A stretch of DNA of 64,000 nt from Victivallis lenta (GTDB lineage Bacteria > Verrucomicrobiota > Lentisphaeria > Victivallales > Victivallaceae): contig NZ_VUNS01000006.1 in assembly GCF_009695545.1 (NCBI RefSeq), positions 146,977 to 210,976 on the forward strand, read 5' to 3'. This document shows positions 25,228 through 33,164 of the stretch, piece by piece. Made by a program: the position numbers and the translations under genes. Each line of letters begins with the position of its first letter. Positions within the stretch are counted from its first letter, which is position 1. The notes under the pieces are model-generated. The model ran no database searches. It was not told the origin of the DNA and saw nothing but the letters and a program-made list of their open reading frames with translations.

Positions 25228-25437
25228 ATGCGGTGCGGGAAAATGGATATCGGCCTTGAGCTGATTAAAATGGGGCTGGCGTGGCACGATCCGCGTTATG
25301 CGCCGAAGGCGAAAGAGTACGCCGAGGCGGAAGCGGAAGCCCGGAAGGAGAAACGGGGGCTTTGGAGCGACGACAAACCCGTTGCCCCGTGGGACTGGCG
25401 CAAGCAGCAGAACGACGACGCCGACGAAGATGATTGA
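25228..25437 (+). pseudogene. Remnant of a staphylococcal-nuclease-like (SNase) gene
   Basis: The 69-residue reading frame matches only the C-terminal end of SNase-domain proteins: ELIKMGLAWHDPRYAP, KEYAEAEAEARKEKRGLW and PWDWRKQQ correspond to the family's final strand and helix and the W-x-W-R-K ending. The N-terminal barrel with the catalytic Arg and Asp residues is missing, and I could not find it in the 90 bp upstream in any frame. It is therefore a broken gene or the scar of a deletion at the edge of the RiPP cluster. A short functional protein is less likely. Confidence 0.55.
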
Positions 25438-25451
25438 AAGGAAATCCGAGA

Positions 25452-25844
25452 ATGAAAATAGTTTGTCCGGAATGTAGTCAGAAATGCGAGCTGGGTGATG
25501 AATATGACGGCGTCACCGTGGAGTGTCCGCGATGCGAGAAAGAGTTTGTGGCCCGCAAGCCTGTACCGCTGATCGTCTGTCCGGCCTGTCAGGGGAGAGC
25601 AAGTGTGATGGCGGAAGCCTGCCCGCACTGCGGACATCCGATTTTGCCGCCTGCGCCGAAGCCGTCTCCCATGCCGCAGACGGTAATCCGGCCGCAGCAG
25701 CCGGATCAGCCGATTCGGGTGGATACCGGTGAAAATGTTTGGAGTCGTAATCGGGGATGTGTCGATTTTCTGGTTTTCGGCCCCCTTACCGTGATTGTGC
25801 TGATCATAATACTTTACGGATGCAGCAAAATGAACGGAATGTAA
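25452..25844 (+). CDS. Zinc-ribbon membrane protein
   Basis: A 130-residue protein with two zinc-ribbon motifs at the N-terminus: CPECSQKCELGDEYDGVTVE followed by CPRC, and CPACQG with CPHCGHPI. A proline-rich linker (PPAPKPSPMPQTVIRPQQP) leads to one C-terminal transmembrane helix (FLVFGPLTVIVLIIILYG). Proteins with this layout are common in PVC-group genomes and lack an assigned role. The ATG at 25452 is preferred over one at 25434 because AAAGGA precedes it and the first ribbon then starts at residue 4. No partner is suggested by the neighbours. Confidence 0.7.
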   Translation: MKIVCPECSQKCELGDEYDGVTVECPRCEKEFVARKPVPLIVCPACQGRASVMAEACPHCGHPILPPAPKPSPMPQTVIRPQQPDQPIRVDTGENVWSRNRGCVDFLVFGPLTVIVLIIILYGCSKMNGM

Positions 25845-26000
25845 ATCGTGTGAGCGGTGTTTTGTTGCAACTTCGATTCAGGAATCGCCGGATGGCACAA
25901 ATACCCGTGTTCCGTGAGATGCGCAGAATGTGAGGCTGGTGTGAAACTTCGGGGCTTTCTTTTGCTCATGGGAAAGAATAATATTACATACAAAAACATC

Positions 26001-26034
26001 AAAAAATATCCCCTCAGAACTTGAATTCTGAGGG
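26001..26034 (-). terminator. Rho-independent terminator of the tmRNA
   Basis: CCCTCAGAA (26011-26019) and TTCTGAGGG (26026-26034) form a perfect 9-bp stem with a 6-nt loop. Read on the minus strand, it is followed within 4 nt by TTTTTT (26006-26001). It lies 18 bp beyond the tmRNA 3' end. Confidence 0.85.
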
Positions 26035-26049
26035 AAGTCTAAGGTGAAA

Positions 26050-26408
<359 letters not shown>

Positions 26409-26424
26409 TTTATTGGATACTTTC

Positions 26425-26452
26425 AATATATCCTGTTTTCCGCAAAAGTCAA
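26425..26452 (-). promoter_or_regulatory. tmRNA promoter
   Basis: On the minus strand TTGACT (26452-26447), a 16-bp spacer and TATATT (26430-26425) precede the tmRNA 5' end by 16 nt. A short 5' leader would be removed by RNase P. It occupies the gap between the fluoride-channel stop and the tmRNA. Confidence 0.75.
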
Positions 26453-26474
26453 GGCTTCCGTTTTCGAAAGCGCA

Positions 26475-26861
26475 TCAATGGCAGAATTGCCGCACCAGCC
26501 AGAGCCCGCAGCAGACTGCCGCCAGCCCCGAAAGATTCTGGAGCCCGATGTTCAGCAGCGCCTTCCACGGCGCTCCCGCCTGCATGAGGTTCGCGCTCTC
26601 CAGTGCGAAGGTTGAGAATGTCGTGAAGGCACCGAGAAAACCGACCAGCAGCACCGGCGCATAGGCGGCGTGCCTGTGCAGTTTGTCGGCGAAGAGAGCA
26701 TAGAAGATTCCGGCCAGAAAGCAGCCGAGCACATTGACGGTCAGGGTCGCGTACGGCAGTTCCCAGGTGCCGCGGCGCAGAAACGCAAGATTCACCAGGT
26801 AACGGAGCGTACTGCCGACGGCTCCGGCTCCGGCGACCAGGAGAAGCAGTTTGAGTGACAT
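26475..26861 (-). CDS. crcB: Fluoride channel CrcB/Fluc
   Basis: A 128-residue four-helix membrane protein that exports toxic fluoride as an antiparallel dimer. Family motifs are GAGAVGSTLRY (GxxGAxxRY type), TLTVNVLGCFLAG with the conserved Asn, and GFLGAFTTFSTF, whose aromatic residues line the pore. The start at 26861 has AAGGAAG upstream and begins with MSLKLLLL; longer in-frame starts add a non-hydrophobic tail. A promoter lies at 26943-26970. No fluoride riboswitch is recognisable in the leader. Confidence 0.93.
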   Translation of the reverse strand: MSLKLLLLVAGAGAVGSTLRYLVNLAFLRRGTWELPYATLTVNVLGCFLAGIFYALFADKLHRHAAYAPVLLVGFLGAFTTFSTFALESANLMQAGAPWKALLNIGLQNLSGLAAVCCGLWLVRQFCH

Positions 26862-26942
26862 CGGGCGGGCTTCCTTATGATACCTGCTGGCCATGAAATG
26901 TAATGTTCCGGCCAACGGTTTTTACCGGAACGGCTTCCGCAT

Positions 26943-26970
26943 AAAATAACCGCATTTCCGGGAAAATCAA
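26943..26970 (-). promoter_or_regulatory. crcB promoter
   Basis: Minus-strand TTGATT (26970-26965), 16-bp spacer, TATTTT (26948-26943). It stands back to back with the plus-strand promoter at 26992-27020, and their -35 boxes are 21 bp apart. The first bases of the unit, TTGATTTTCCCG, recur in the promoter at 44314. Confidence 0.5.
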
Positions 26971-26991
26971 CCGGAAGAGCCGTCCTTCCGA

Positions 26992-27020
26992 TTGATTTCA
27001 GGAGAAAACCGCTTTATATT
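26992..27020 (+). promoter_or_regulatory. Promoter of the GT-C gene
   Basis: TTGATT (26992-26997), 17-bp spacer, TATATT (27015-27020). It is divergent from the crcB promoter and about 65 bp before the chosen start of the membrane glycosyltransferase-like gene. Confidence 0.6.
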
Positions 27021-27090
27021 ATGCCCGGATTCTTTTGCCGGAGAGCCGGCCGCGGCCGGCTCCGTCAACTCAAGTATGGAAGGAGCAGAC

Positions 27091-28869
27091 ATGTCGCAGC
27101 CGACGCCATCGGATTCGGGAACCCCGGCCGCCGGAGCGTGGAAGATCAATTCCATCTGTCTCGGGCTCCTCGCCCTCCTGCTCCTGCTGGTCTTCTGGCC
27201 CGGACTGAACTATCCGTTCCTGCGGGATTGGGATGACGGCAATTTCGTCATGTTCAATTCGAACCTCGCGTTCACTCTGGAAAATTTCCGGCTTTACGCG
27301 CTTGAGCCGTTTCAGGATCTTTATACCCCGCTGCCGATGTATTCGTTCATGCTCGACCGCGCATTGTTCGGACTCGAGCCGCTTGGCTTCCGGCTGCATA
27401 ATCTCCTGCTGCATTTCACCGCCGCCGCTTTCCTGTTCCTGATGATCCGGCAGCTCGGCGCAAGGGCCTGGCTGGCTCTGGGGGCCGCGCTGCTGTGGGC
27501 GGCCAATCCGCAGAAGGTCGAATCGGTGATCTGGATTACCGAGCGGAAGGATGTGCTTTGCGGCGCGTTTGCCTTCGCGTCCCTCTGGTTTTTTCTGCGC
27601 AGCGTTTCTCGAAGGCGCGTTCCGTGGATCGCCGGAATTCTGGCCGTTCTGGCGATCTTTGCGAAACCGGCCGCGATTTCGCTGCCGGGGGTCATGATCG
27701 TCGGTTTGATCTGTCTCCGGGGAAAGCGTTTGTCCGTCCGGGAATATTGGCGCATTCTGCGGCTGCCGGTGCTGCTTTCTCTGGGCGCAGTGGTCTGGTC
27801 GAGTCTGGTGACGGCGAAGACGAATCCCGGTGTGATGGAGACGAATCTGCTGATTCCGCTGCACAATATGTTCTGGTATCCGCTCACGGCGCTGATTCCG
27901 TATGAGACGAACCCGATTTATCCGGAGGTCCGCGGCTGGAGCGAACTCGCGCTGCCGGCGGCGGGCGGAATCGCGCTGCTCGGCATCTACGTCCTCGCAG
28001 CCCGGAAGCTCGGGATGCCCTGGCGGAGGATCGTCTGTCTGCTGTTGATCATCGGCGGTTTTTCCGTTCCGGTGCTCGGCATGCTTCAATATACGACGTT
28101 CCATTATTGCGATCGTTACAACTATCTGGTTTCCGGCGCGGCGTGGCTGGCCGTTGCGGTTCCGGCCGAGCTTTTGATGCGCCGGCTGCCGGGGGCCGTC
28201 CGGTATGTCAAAGGCATTCTGGCGCTTGCGTTCATGGCTTTCTGGGTGCTGACCTGGAGTTACATCCCGCGTTGGGAGTATTGTGATTTTCTGTTTGCTT
28301 ACCCAATTGAGCATGACCCGGTTCCGAATGTCAAGGCGCTGGAGAGCGGTATTTATGCGGCGCTCCGCACCGACAATCTTGCGCTGCTTTCGAGGATCGC
28401 AGAACACATGCGGACGAATCATGGCGAGTACGGCATAGCCGAGCAGCAGGCGGCCGATCTGATCTGTTTCCTGCTCGGGCATGTCGCTCTGCTCAAGCAG
28501 GACCTGCCGACGGCTTTTGCCGCCTATGCTCCGCTGATTTCGCGGGTGGAGCAGACAGGGGCTGCGGGATTTCTCTGGCCGAGGCTGACGCTGGCGATGC
28601 TTTTCCGGGATCTGGCTCTGATCTCCATGCATGAGGGGAATCCGCAGCGTGCCGTCCGGTTTCTGGATATGGAGCTCAAGGTTCGGCGGAAGGACCGTCT
28701 TCAGTATGATCTGGCGTCGGCCATGCGGGCGAAGCTGCTGGGCGATCGTGCGGGAGAAGCGCGCGCCTGGAAGCGGATTGTGGAGCTGGCTCCCGGCATC
28801 CCCGAATATCAGGAGAGGTACGAGCGCTTGAAACAGGAGGCCGCTGCCGCCGGGCAGCCGACTGAATGA
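27091..28869 (+). CDS. TMTC-like membrane protein (GT-C fold), probable glycosyltransferase
   Basis: A 592-residue protein with about ten transmembrane helices and a helical C-terminal domain. The early RDWDDGNFV segment carries the acidic residues expected in the first periplasmic loop of GT-C enzymes. NPQKVESVIWITERKDVLCGAF closely resembles the conserved HPxxVExVxWxxxRKDxL segment of the TMTC/DUF1736-type O-mannosyltransferases, which usually end in TPR repeats. The last about 170 residues (LALLSRIAEHMRTNHGEYG onward) could be degenerate TPRs. The ATG at 27091 follows GGAAGGAG. Substrate and donor are unknown; a polyprenyl-phosphate sugar is the family's usual donor. Confidence 0.75.
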   Translation: MSQPTPSDSGTPAAGAWKINSICLGLLALLLLLVFWPGLNYPFLRDWDDGNFVMFNSNLAFTLENFRLYALEPFQDLYTPLPMYSFMLDRALFGLEPLGFRLHNLLLHFTAAAFLFLMIRQLGARAWLALGAALLWAANPQKVESVIWITERKDVLCGAFAFASLWFFLRSVSRRRVPWIAGILAVLAIFAKPAAISLPGVMIVGLICLRGKRLSVREYWRILRLPVLLSLGAVVWSSLVTAKTNPGVMETNLLIPLHNMFWYPLTALIPYETNPIYPEVRGWSELALPAAGGIALLGIYVLAARKLGMPWRRIVCLLLIIGGFSVPVLGMLQYTTFHYCDRYNYLVSGAAWLAVAVPAELLMRRLPGAVRYVKGILALAFMAFWVLTWSYIPRWEYCDFLFAYPIEHDPVPNVKALESGIYAALRTDNLALLSRIAEHMRTNHGEYGIAEQQAADLICFLLGHVALLKQDLPTAFAAYAPLISRVEQTGAAGFLWPRLTLAMLFRDLALISMHEGNPQRAVRFLDMELKVRRKDRLQYDLASAMRAKLLGDRAGEARAWKRIVELAPGIPEYQERYERLKQEAAAAGQPTE

Positions 28870-28889
28870 ATATCAGAAAGGATGCGTTG

Positions 28890-29933
28890 ATGAAACATTG
28901 GATGAAATATTTTCTTTTCGCCTGGTTCGGTGCTGCACTGCTGCTGGTCGGCGGCTGCTGCGGCGGCCCTTCCGACCCGGAGGCGGCCTGCATCCGCGAG
29001 GCGGAGACGAATCCGGTCGATTATTCCGACCGGGCCAACTGGGTTTTGCTGCCGGACCGGACGCCGGAAAAGCTCGAGCCGGTCGATATTTTTTACATTT
29101 ATCCGACCGTTTACGTCAGCAGGACGCACCCGGTCATGCACTGGGATTCGCCGAAGATGGCCGCGAAGACGCGGAATATCGCGCTGCAGCAGACCGGGCC
29201 GTTCTCGACGCTCGGGAATGTCTATGCGCCGTTCGTCCGGCAGGGCGAGCTGCACCGGGCTCTGGCGGATCTGGCTGAGCGGCCCGGCCGCAACGAATCG
29301 ATGCGGTTCGGATTCCGCGATACGGAGGAAGCGTTCCGCTATTATCTCGAACACTGGAACGGCGGGCGCCCGTTTATTCTGGTCGGGCACAGCCAGGGGG
29401 CCTATGACCTGCTGGAGCTCCTGAAGCGGGAATTCAGGGAGCCCGCGCTTCAGAAAAAGCTTATCGCCGCTTACCTGATCGGCTGCCCGGTGACGGATGC
29501 CGATCTCGCGGAGGCGCCGTACCTGAAGACGGCCGAAGGGCCGCTCGATTTCGGCGTTATCGTCAGCTGGAACACCGAAGCGCCCGAGGCGGCTCCGTCG
29601 CTTTTCACCGGCCGCCCCGGAACGCGCTGCATCAATCCGCTCAACTGGCGGACCGATGCGGTCGAAGCGCCTGCTTCCGCGAATATCGGGGCCGTCTTTT
29701 TCGACGGAGAGAACCGGGTAACGGGTGAGATCCCCGGTTTCTGCAGTGCGAAGGTCGAGCCGGTCACCGGGGCGCTCGTGGCCGTCCCGCAGTTTCCGGG
29801 GCAGTACGACAGCCCGATTCTCGGGGCGGGCATCTATCATATGAACGACATCTATTTCTTTTACCGGAATATCGAAGTGAATGCCCGTGACCGGGCGGCA
29901 AATTATTTCAACTCCAACGAACGGGCGGAATGA
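28890..29933 (+). CDS. DUF3089-type alpha/beta-hydrolase lipoprotein
   Basis: A 347-residue protein with an N-terminal signal ending near LLLVGGCC, so probably a lipoprotein. The mature part is an alpha/beta-hydrolase of the DUF3089 type: DIFYIYPTVYV near the N-terminus, DTEEAFRYYLEHWNGGRPFILVGHSQGAY with the nucleophilic serine in GHSQG, and a C-terminal histidine candidate in AGIYHMNDIYFFYRNIE. Reaction and substrate are unknown. The ATG at 28890 has AGAAAGGA upstream and directly starts the signal; an ATG at 28866 would add eight residues. The ATGA overlap with aroB implies co-translation. Confidence 0.8.
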   Translation: MKHWMKYFLFAWFGAALLLVGGCCGGPSDPEAACIREAETNPVDYSDRANWVLLPDRTPEKLEPVDIFYIYPTVYVSRTHPVMHWDSPKMAAKTRNIALQQTGPFSTLGNVYAPFVRQGELHRALADLAERPGRNESMRFGFRDTEEAFRYYLEHWNGGRPFILVGHSQGAYDLLELLKREFREPALQKKLIAAYLIGCPVTDADLAEAPYLKTAEGPLDFGVIVSWNTEAPEAAPSLFTGRPGTRCINPLNWRTDAVEAPASANIGAVFFDGENRVTGEIPGFCSAKVEPVTGALVAVPQFPGQYDSPILGAGIYHMNDIYFFYRNIEVNARDRAANYFNSNERAE

Positions 29934-30994
29934 TGGAACGGATTCAAGTCGGACTCGGCGACCGGGCCTACGAAATCGTGATCGGGCCGGGCGCGCGTGC
30001 GCTCGCCGCGGATTTGACCGGGCGGCGTAATTTTCTCGTGACCGATTCCCGCGTCGCGGAATTGTGGGGCAGCTGGGCGGCGAAGGAGATTCCGCAGGCC
30101 GGCAGCTTCGTGTTTCCGGCCGGGGAACGGCATAAGACGCCGGAGACGGTCGTCAGTATCTGCCGCCGTGCGGCGGAACTCCGTTTCGACCGGAAAGCGC
30201 GTTTTGTCGCACTGGGCGGCGGTGTGGTCGGCGATATGACCGGGTTTGCGGCGGCGATCTATATGCGCGGCGCCGGGTTCGTCCAGATTCCGACCACGCT
30301 GCTGGCCATGGTCGATTCGAGTGTCGGCGGAAAGACCGGCGTGGATATCCCGGAGGGTAAAAACCTGATCGGCGCGTTTCACCAGCCTGAGCAGGTATTG
30401 ATCGACCCCGACTTTCTGGCCACGCTGCCGCCGGGGGAGCTTCGCTGCGGGCTGGCCGAGATTCTGAAGACCGGGGTGATTTTCGATGAAGCGTTGTTTG
30501 CGGAGCTTGAACGCGATCCGGACTCTCTGACTGTCGCGCCGGATTATGCGAGGTTCGTTCCGCTGATCCGCCGTTCGTGCGAGCTCAAGGCGCAGGTGGT
30601 GGCCGCCGATGAACGCGAGGCCGGAATCCGTGCGCTTCTGAACTACGGGCACACCTTCGGCCATGCGGTCGAGCTGCTGTCGGATTTTTCGATCGGGCAC
30701 GGGGAGGGGGTTGCGGTCGGTATGTGCTGTGCCGGTGAGCTGGCCGCCCGGCTCGGACTCTGGACGAGGAAGGAGGCGGAACGGCAGAAGCGCGCCATTG
30801 CGGCGCTGGGGCTGCCGGTTGCGCTGCCGCGTCACTGCACGGTTCCGGCCATGCTGGAGGCGATGCGCCGCGACAAGAAGAACCGCGACGGCGCGATCGC
30901 GCTTGTGCTGCCGCGCCGGATCGGTGCGGCGGAAGTGAACCGTGACGTGGCCGATGCCGAGATCGGCGCGGCGCTGGAGGCCGTTCATGCTTGA
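29930..30994 (+). CDS. aroB: 3-dehydroquinate synthase
   Basis: Second step of the shikimate pathway: DAHP to 3-dehydroquinate, using NAD and a divalent metal. The 354 residues carry the family landmarks GGGVVGDMTGFAAAIYMRG, IPTTLLAMVDSSVGGKTGVD, the ADxREAGIRALLNYGHTFGHA segment with metal-ligand histidines, and IGHGEGVAVGM. Two adjacent ATGs (29930 and 29933) are possible. It overlaps dprA by 8 bp; the pairing has no obvious metabolic logic. Confidence 0.96.
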   Translation: MMERIQVGLGDRAYEIVIGPGARALAADLTGRRNFLVTDSRVAELWGSWAAKEIPQAGSFVFPAGERHKTPETVVSICRRAAELRFDRKARFVALGGGVVGDMTGFAAAIYMRGAGFVQIPTTLLAMVDSSVGGKTGVDIPEGKNLIGAFHQPEQVLIDPDFLATLPPGELRCGLAEILKTGVIFDEALFAELERDPDSLTVAPDYARFVPLIRRSCELKAQVVAADEREAGIRALLNYGHTFGHAVELLSDFSIGHGEGVAVGMCCAGELAARLGLWTRKEAERQKRAIAALGLPVALPRHCTVPAMLEAMRRDKKNRDGAIALVLPRRIGAAEVNRDVADAEIGAALEAVHA

Positions 30995-32111
30995 CCGCGA
31001 AGCGACGATCGTCCTGAACATGATTCCGGGGATCGGGCATGTCAGATATACGGCGCTGAAGGAGGCGTTCGGTTCGCCCGCCGCGGTGTTCGGGCGGACA
31101 GCCGAAGAGCTCGAGGCGGTCCCTGGTGTCGGGCCGCAGCTGGCGGAGAAGGTCGCCTCCTACGACTGGGAAGCCGGGCTGCGGGCCGAGCTTGATCTCT
31201 GCGACCGGGCCGGCGTCCGGATTCTCACGCTGTGGGACGAGGCTTACCCGCAGATTCTGCGCACTTTGTACGATCCGCCGCTCTGTCTTTATGTGCGCGG
31301 CAAGCTGCCGCCGTTCCCGAACAATGCGGTCGCCGTGGTCGGCACGCGCCGGATGACGCAGTACGGCGCGCGCATGACCCGGATGATTACGGAGGAGGCG
31401 GTGGCGGCCGGTTACGCGGTCGTCTCCGGGCTGGCTTTCGGAGTGGATACCGTCGCACATTCGGCGGCGGTGGAGATGAACGGCGTGACGGTCGCGGTGC
31501 TCGGCGGCGGCCTGATGCGGATTCATCCGCAGGAAAATGTGCCGCTGGCCCGCCGGATTGTCGAGACGGGCGGTGCGCTGGTCAGCGAATTCCCGATGAT
31601 GTGTCCGGTAAGCCGGACCACCTTTCCGCGACGCAACCGGATCGTGGCCGGCATGTGCTGCGCGACGATCGTCACCGAAGCCGGCGTCGGGTCGGGTGCG
31701 CTGATCACCGCCCGCCAGGCGCTCGACAACTCCCGCGAGGTGTGCGCGGTTCCGGGGCACGCCGACAATATGCAGGCGAAGGGATGTCACGCGCTGATCA
31801 AGGAGGGAGCCGCGCTGGTCGAATCGTTCAGCGATGTGCTCGACGTGCTCGGGGCCCGGGGCGGATACCTGCCCGGACTCGAGCCGGATGAGGTCTGCGA
31901 AGGAAAAGTCGCCTACGATCCGGGGTCGTCGAGCGATCTTTCCGCCGACGAGCGGAAAATCCTGAAGCTGCTCGGCGGGAGCGAGATGGCGCTGGAGGAG
32001 CTGGCCGGAGCGGCCGGATTTGAAACCGGCCGGCTGCTCGGCGTCCTGATGAGCCTCGAAATGAAGATGCTCGTCGAGCACGGCGCAAATCAGGTGTACC
32101 GCCTGATTTGA
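30987..32111 (+). CDS. dprA: DNA-processing protein DprA
   Basis: Loads RecA on incoming single-stranded DNA during natural transformation. At 374 residues it has a helical N-terminal SAM-like region with helix-hairpin-helix character (IPGIGHVRYTALKEAFGS, VPGVGPQLAEKV), the Rossmann core with VAVVGTRRMTQYG, SGLAFGVDTVAH, GGGLMRIHPQENVPL, SEFPMMCPVSRTTFPRRNRI and ALITARQALDNSREVCAVPG, and the C-terminal winged-helix DML1-like domain. The start at 30987 follows GGAGGCC. Other competence genes are not in this window. Confidence 0.95.
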   Translation: MLDREATIVLNMIPGIGHVRYTALKEAFGSPAAVFGRTAEELEAVPGVGPQLAEKVASYDWEAGLRAELDLCDRAGVRILTLWDEAYPQILRTLYDPPLCLYVRGKLPPFPNNAVAVVGTRRMTQYGARMTRMITEEAVAAGYAVVSGLAFGVDTVAHSAAVEMNGVTVAVLGGGLMRIHPQENVPLARRIVETGGALVSEFPMMCPVSRTTFPRRNRIVAGMCCATIVTEAGVGSGALITARQALDNSREVCAVPGHADNMQAKGCHALIKEGAALVESFSDVLDVLGARGGYLPGLEPDEVCEGKVAYDPGSSSDLSADERKILKLLGGSEMALEELAGAAGFETGRLLGVLMSLEMKMLVEHGANQVYRLI

Positions 32112-32145
32112 GCGTAAAATTTGTAAAAAAAACACAAACCGCACT

Positions 32146-32173
32146 TGCAAATGCGGCGACCCGGAAATATATT
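32146..32173 (+). promoter_or_regulatory. tRNA-Val promoter
   Basis: TTGCAA (32146-32151), 16-bp spacer, TATATT (32168-32173), ending 21 bp before the first tRNA. It probably serves both copies, as no second promoter is seen in the 36-bp gap between them. Confidence 0.6.
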
Positions 32174-32194
32174 AAGAAATACTGAATCCTGAAA

Positions 32195-32271
32195 GGGCGT
32201 ATAGCTCAGTTGGTTAGAGCGCCACGTTGACATCGTGGAGGTCACAGATTCGAGTTCTGTTACGCCCACCA
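32195..32271 (+). tRNA. tRNA-Val (anticodon GAC), copy 1
   Basis: A full cloverleaf: acceptor GGGCGTA/TACGCCC, D stem GCTC/GAGC, anticodon stem CCACG/CGTGG with loop TTGACAT (anticodon GAC), T arm ACAGA-TTCGAGT-TCTGT, discriminator A and an encoded CCA. Length is 77 nt. Confidence 0.97.
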
Positions 32272-32307
32272 TTTTTTAATGGTCCGGGAACGGCAAAATC
32301 TTTATCA

Positions 32308-32384
32308 GGGCGTATAGCTCAGTTGGTTAGAGCGCCACGTTGACATCGTGGAGGTCACAGATTCGAGTTCTGTTACGCCCACCA
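32308..32384 (+). tRNA. tRNA-Val (anticodon GAC), copy 2
   Basis: Identical in all 77 positions to the copy at 32195, including the CCA. Its 3' CCA runs directly into a palindromic element (CCATCC...GGATGG, 32382-32417) that leads to the GIY-YIG remnant. Confidence 0.97.
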
Positions 32385-32538
32385 TCCTTCGCTAAAGCTA
32401 CGGATGGCGAGCCATCCTTTCCTGCGAGCAAGGCGAGTGAAAAGGATGAGCGCAGACAGGAGTACCCGCAGGGGAAGGATGTCCTCCATAGCGCACAGCG
32501 CGTCGGAGGACCGGCAAACCATTCTTTCCTGCGAGCAA
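32382..32538 (+). repeat. Structured repeat element between tRNA-Val and the GIY-YIG remnant
   Basis: CCATCC (32382-32387), GGATGG (32402-32407) and GGATGGC-GA-GCCATCC (32402-32417) make overlapping hairpins starting at the tRNA CCA. A 15-bp direct repeat, CTTTCCTGCGAGCAA, occurs at 32417-32431 and 32524-32538. No gene is seen between. The arrangement suggests an insertion unit or its footprint. Confidence 0.55.
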
Positions 32539-32549
32539 AGATAGTCACC

Positions 32550-32858
32550 ATGTTTTACACTTACATGCTTCGCTCTCTATCCCATCCCGCTGAACGCTGC
32601 ATCGGAAGTACCGGAGATTTAAAATCACGATTGATTAAGCATTACATAAGGTGATGTTCCATATACTTCTGAATTCACGCCGTGGAAAGTGGAAGCGTAT
32701 TTGCTTTTGAAACCAGAGAGAAAGCCGCGGCATTTGAAGATGATCTCAAATCCGGCAGCGGTCATGTTTTCGCAAAGCGTCACTTTTCGTTCGAGTCGTT
32801 GATAGATTCCTTACAAAACTCGAACCGATTTTGTGGAAGTTCGAGATCTTTGTTATGA
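32550..32858 (+). pseudogene. Frameshifted GIY-YIG endonuclease gene
   Basis: The ATG at 32550 opens a GIY-YIG (UvrC N-terminal type) domain: FYTYMLRSLSHPAERCIGST, then GDLKSRLIKH with the conserved Arg. The frame stops at 32654. The next part (GDVPYTSEFTPWKVEAY, 32650-32700) is one frame over, and the rest (FAFETREKAAAFEDDLKSGS, then GHVFAKRHFSFE) returns to the original frame at 32700, ending at 32858. All pieces are in the right order for an about 100-residue URI-type protein, so the gene is intact in length but broken by two compensating frameshifts. The expected GIY-YIG tyrosine at the CIGS position is also lost (C instead of Y). Confidence 0.8.
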
Positions 32859-33164
32859 GTATGTTTATATCGGGTCACCATTTTTCCCCTGATCCGAATT
32901 TATTCCGGGAGCGGTTTTTTCGGCGTTTTTCTCTGCATGTGGCCGTTTCATCTCTTTCCTGCCGTAATTCCAATTGATTTTATTTGAAATTGATATGCTT
33001 CCATTTATATGCGTATCGATATTTTTTGAATTTGTAATCTATTGTTTCCCAATTGAATACGGAAGTATTTGTTCCGTTTTCGGAAATCTGTGTTTGACAA
33101 TGAATTCAATTTCTGCCATAATATTTGCAGAGCAATTGAATGAATTGCATATCACAGAGGTAAT
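32859..33164 (+). promoter_or_regulatory. AT-rich regulatory region of the GntR/LacI-type gene
   Basis: No gene is seen in these 306 bp, which are markedly AT-rich compared with the rest of the window. TTGACA (33094-33099), a 17-bp spacer and CATAAT (33117-33122) form a good promoter. The 8-mer AATTGAAT occurs at 33051-33058 and 33134-33141, and inverted at 33104-33111. The last copy is part of GCAATT-GAATG-AATTGC (33132-33148), just downstream of the -10. These are candidate operators for the regulator that follows. Confidence 0.65.

Noticed and set aside
26862..26990. Possible fluoride riboswitch before crcB
   Set aside because: The leader lacks the conserved GGNGAUGG and AACCGCC segments of the crcB motif; only a promoter and ribosome-binding site are visible.
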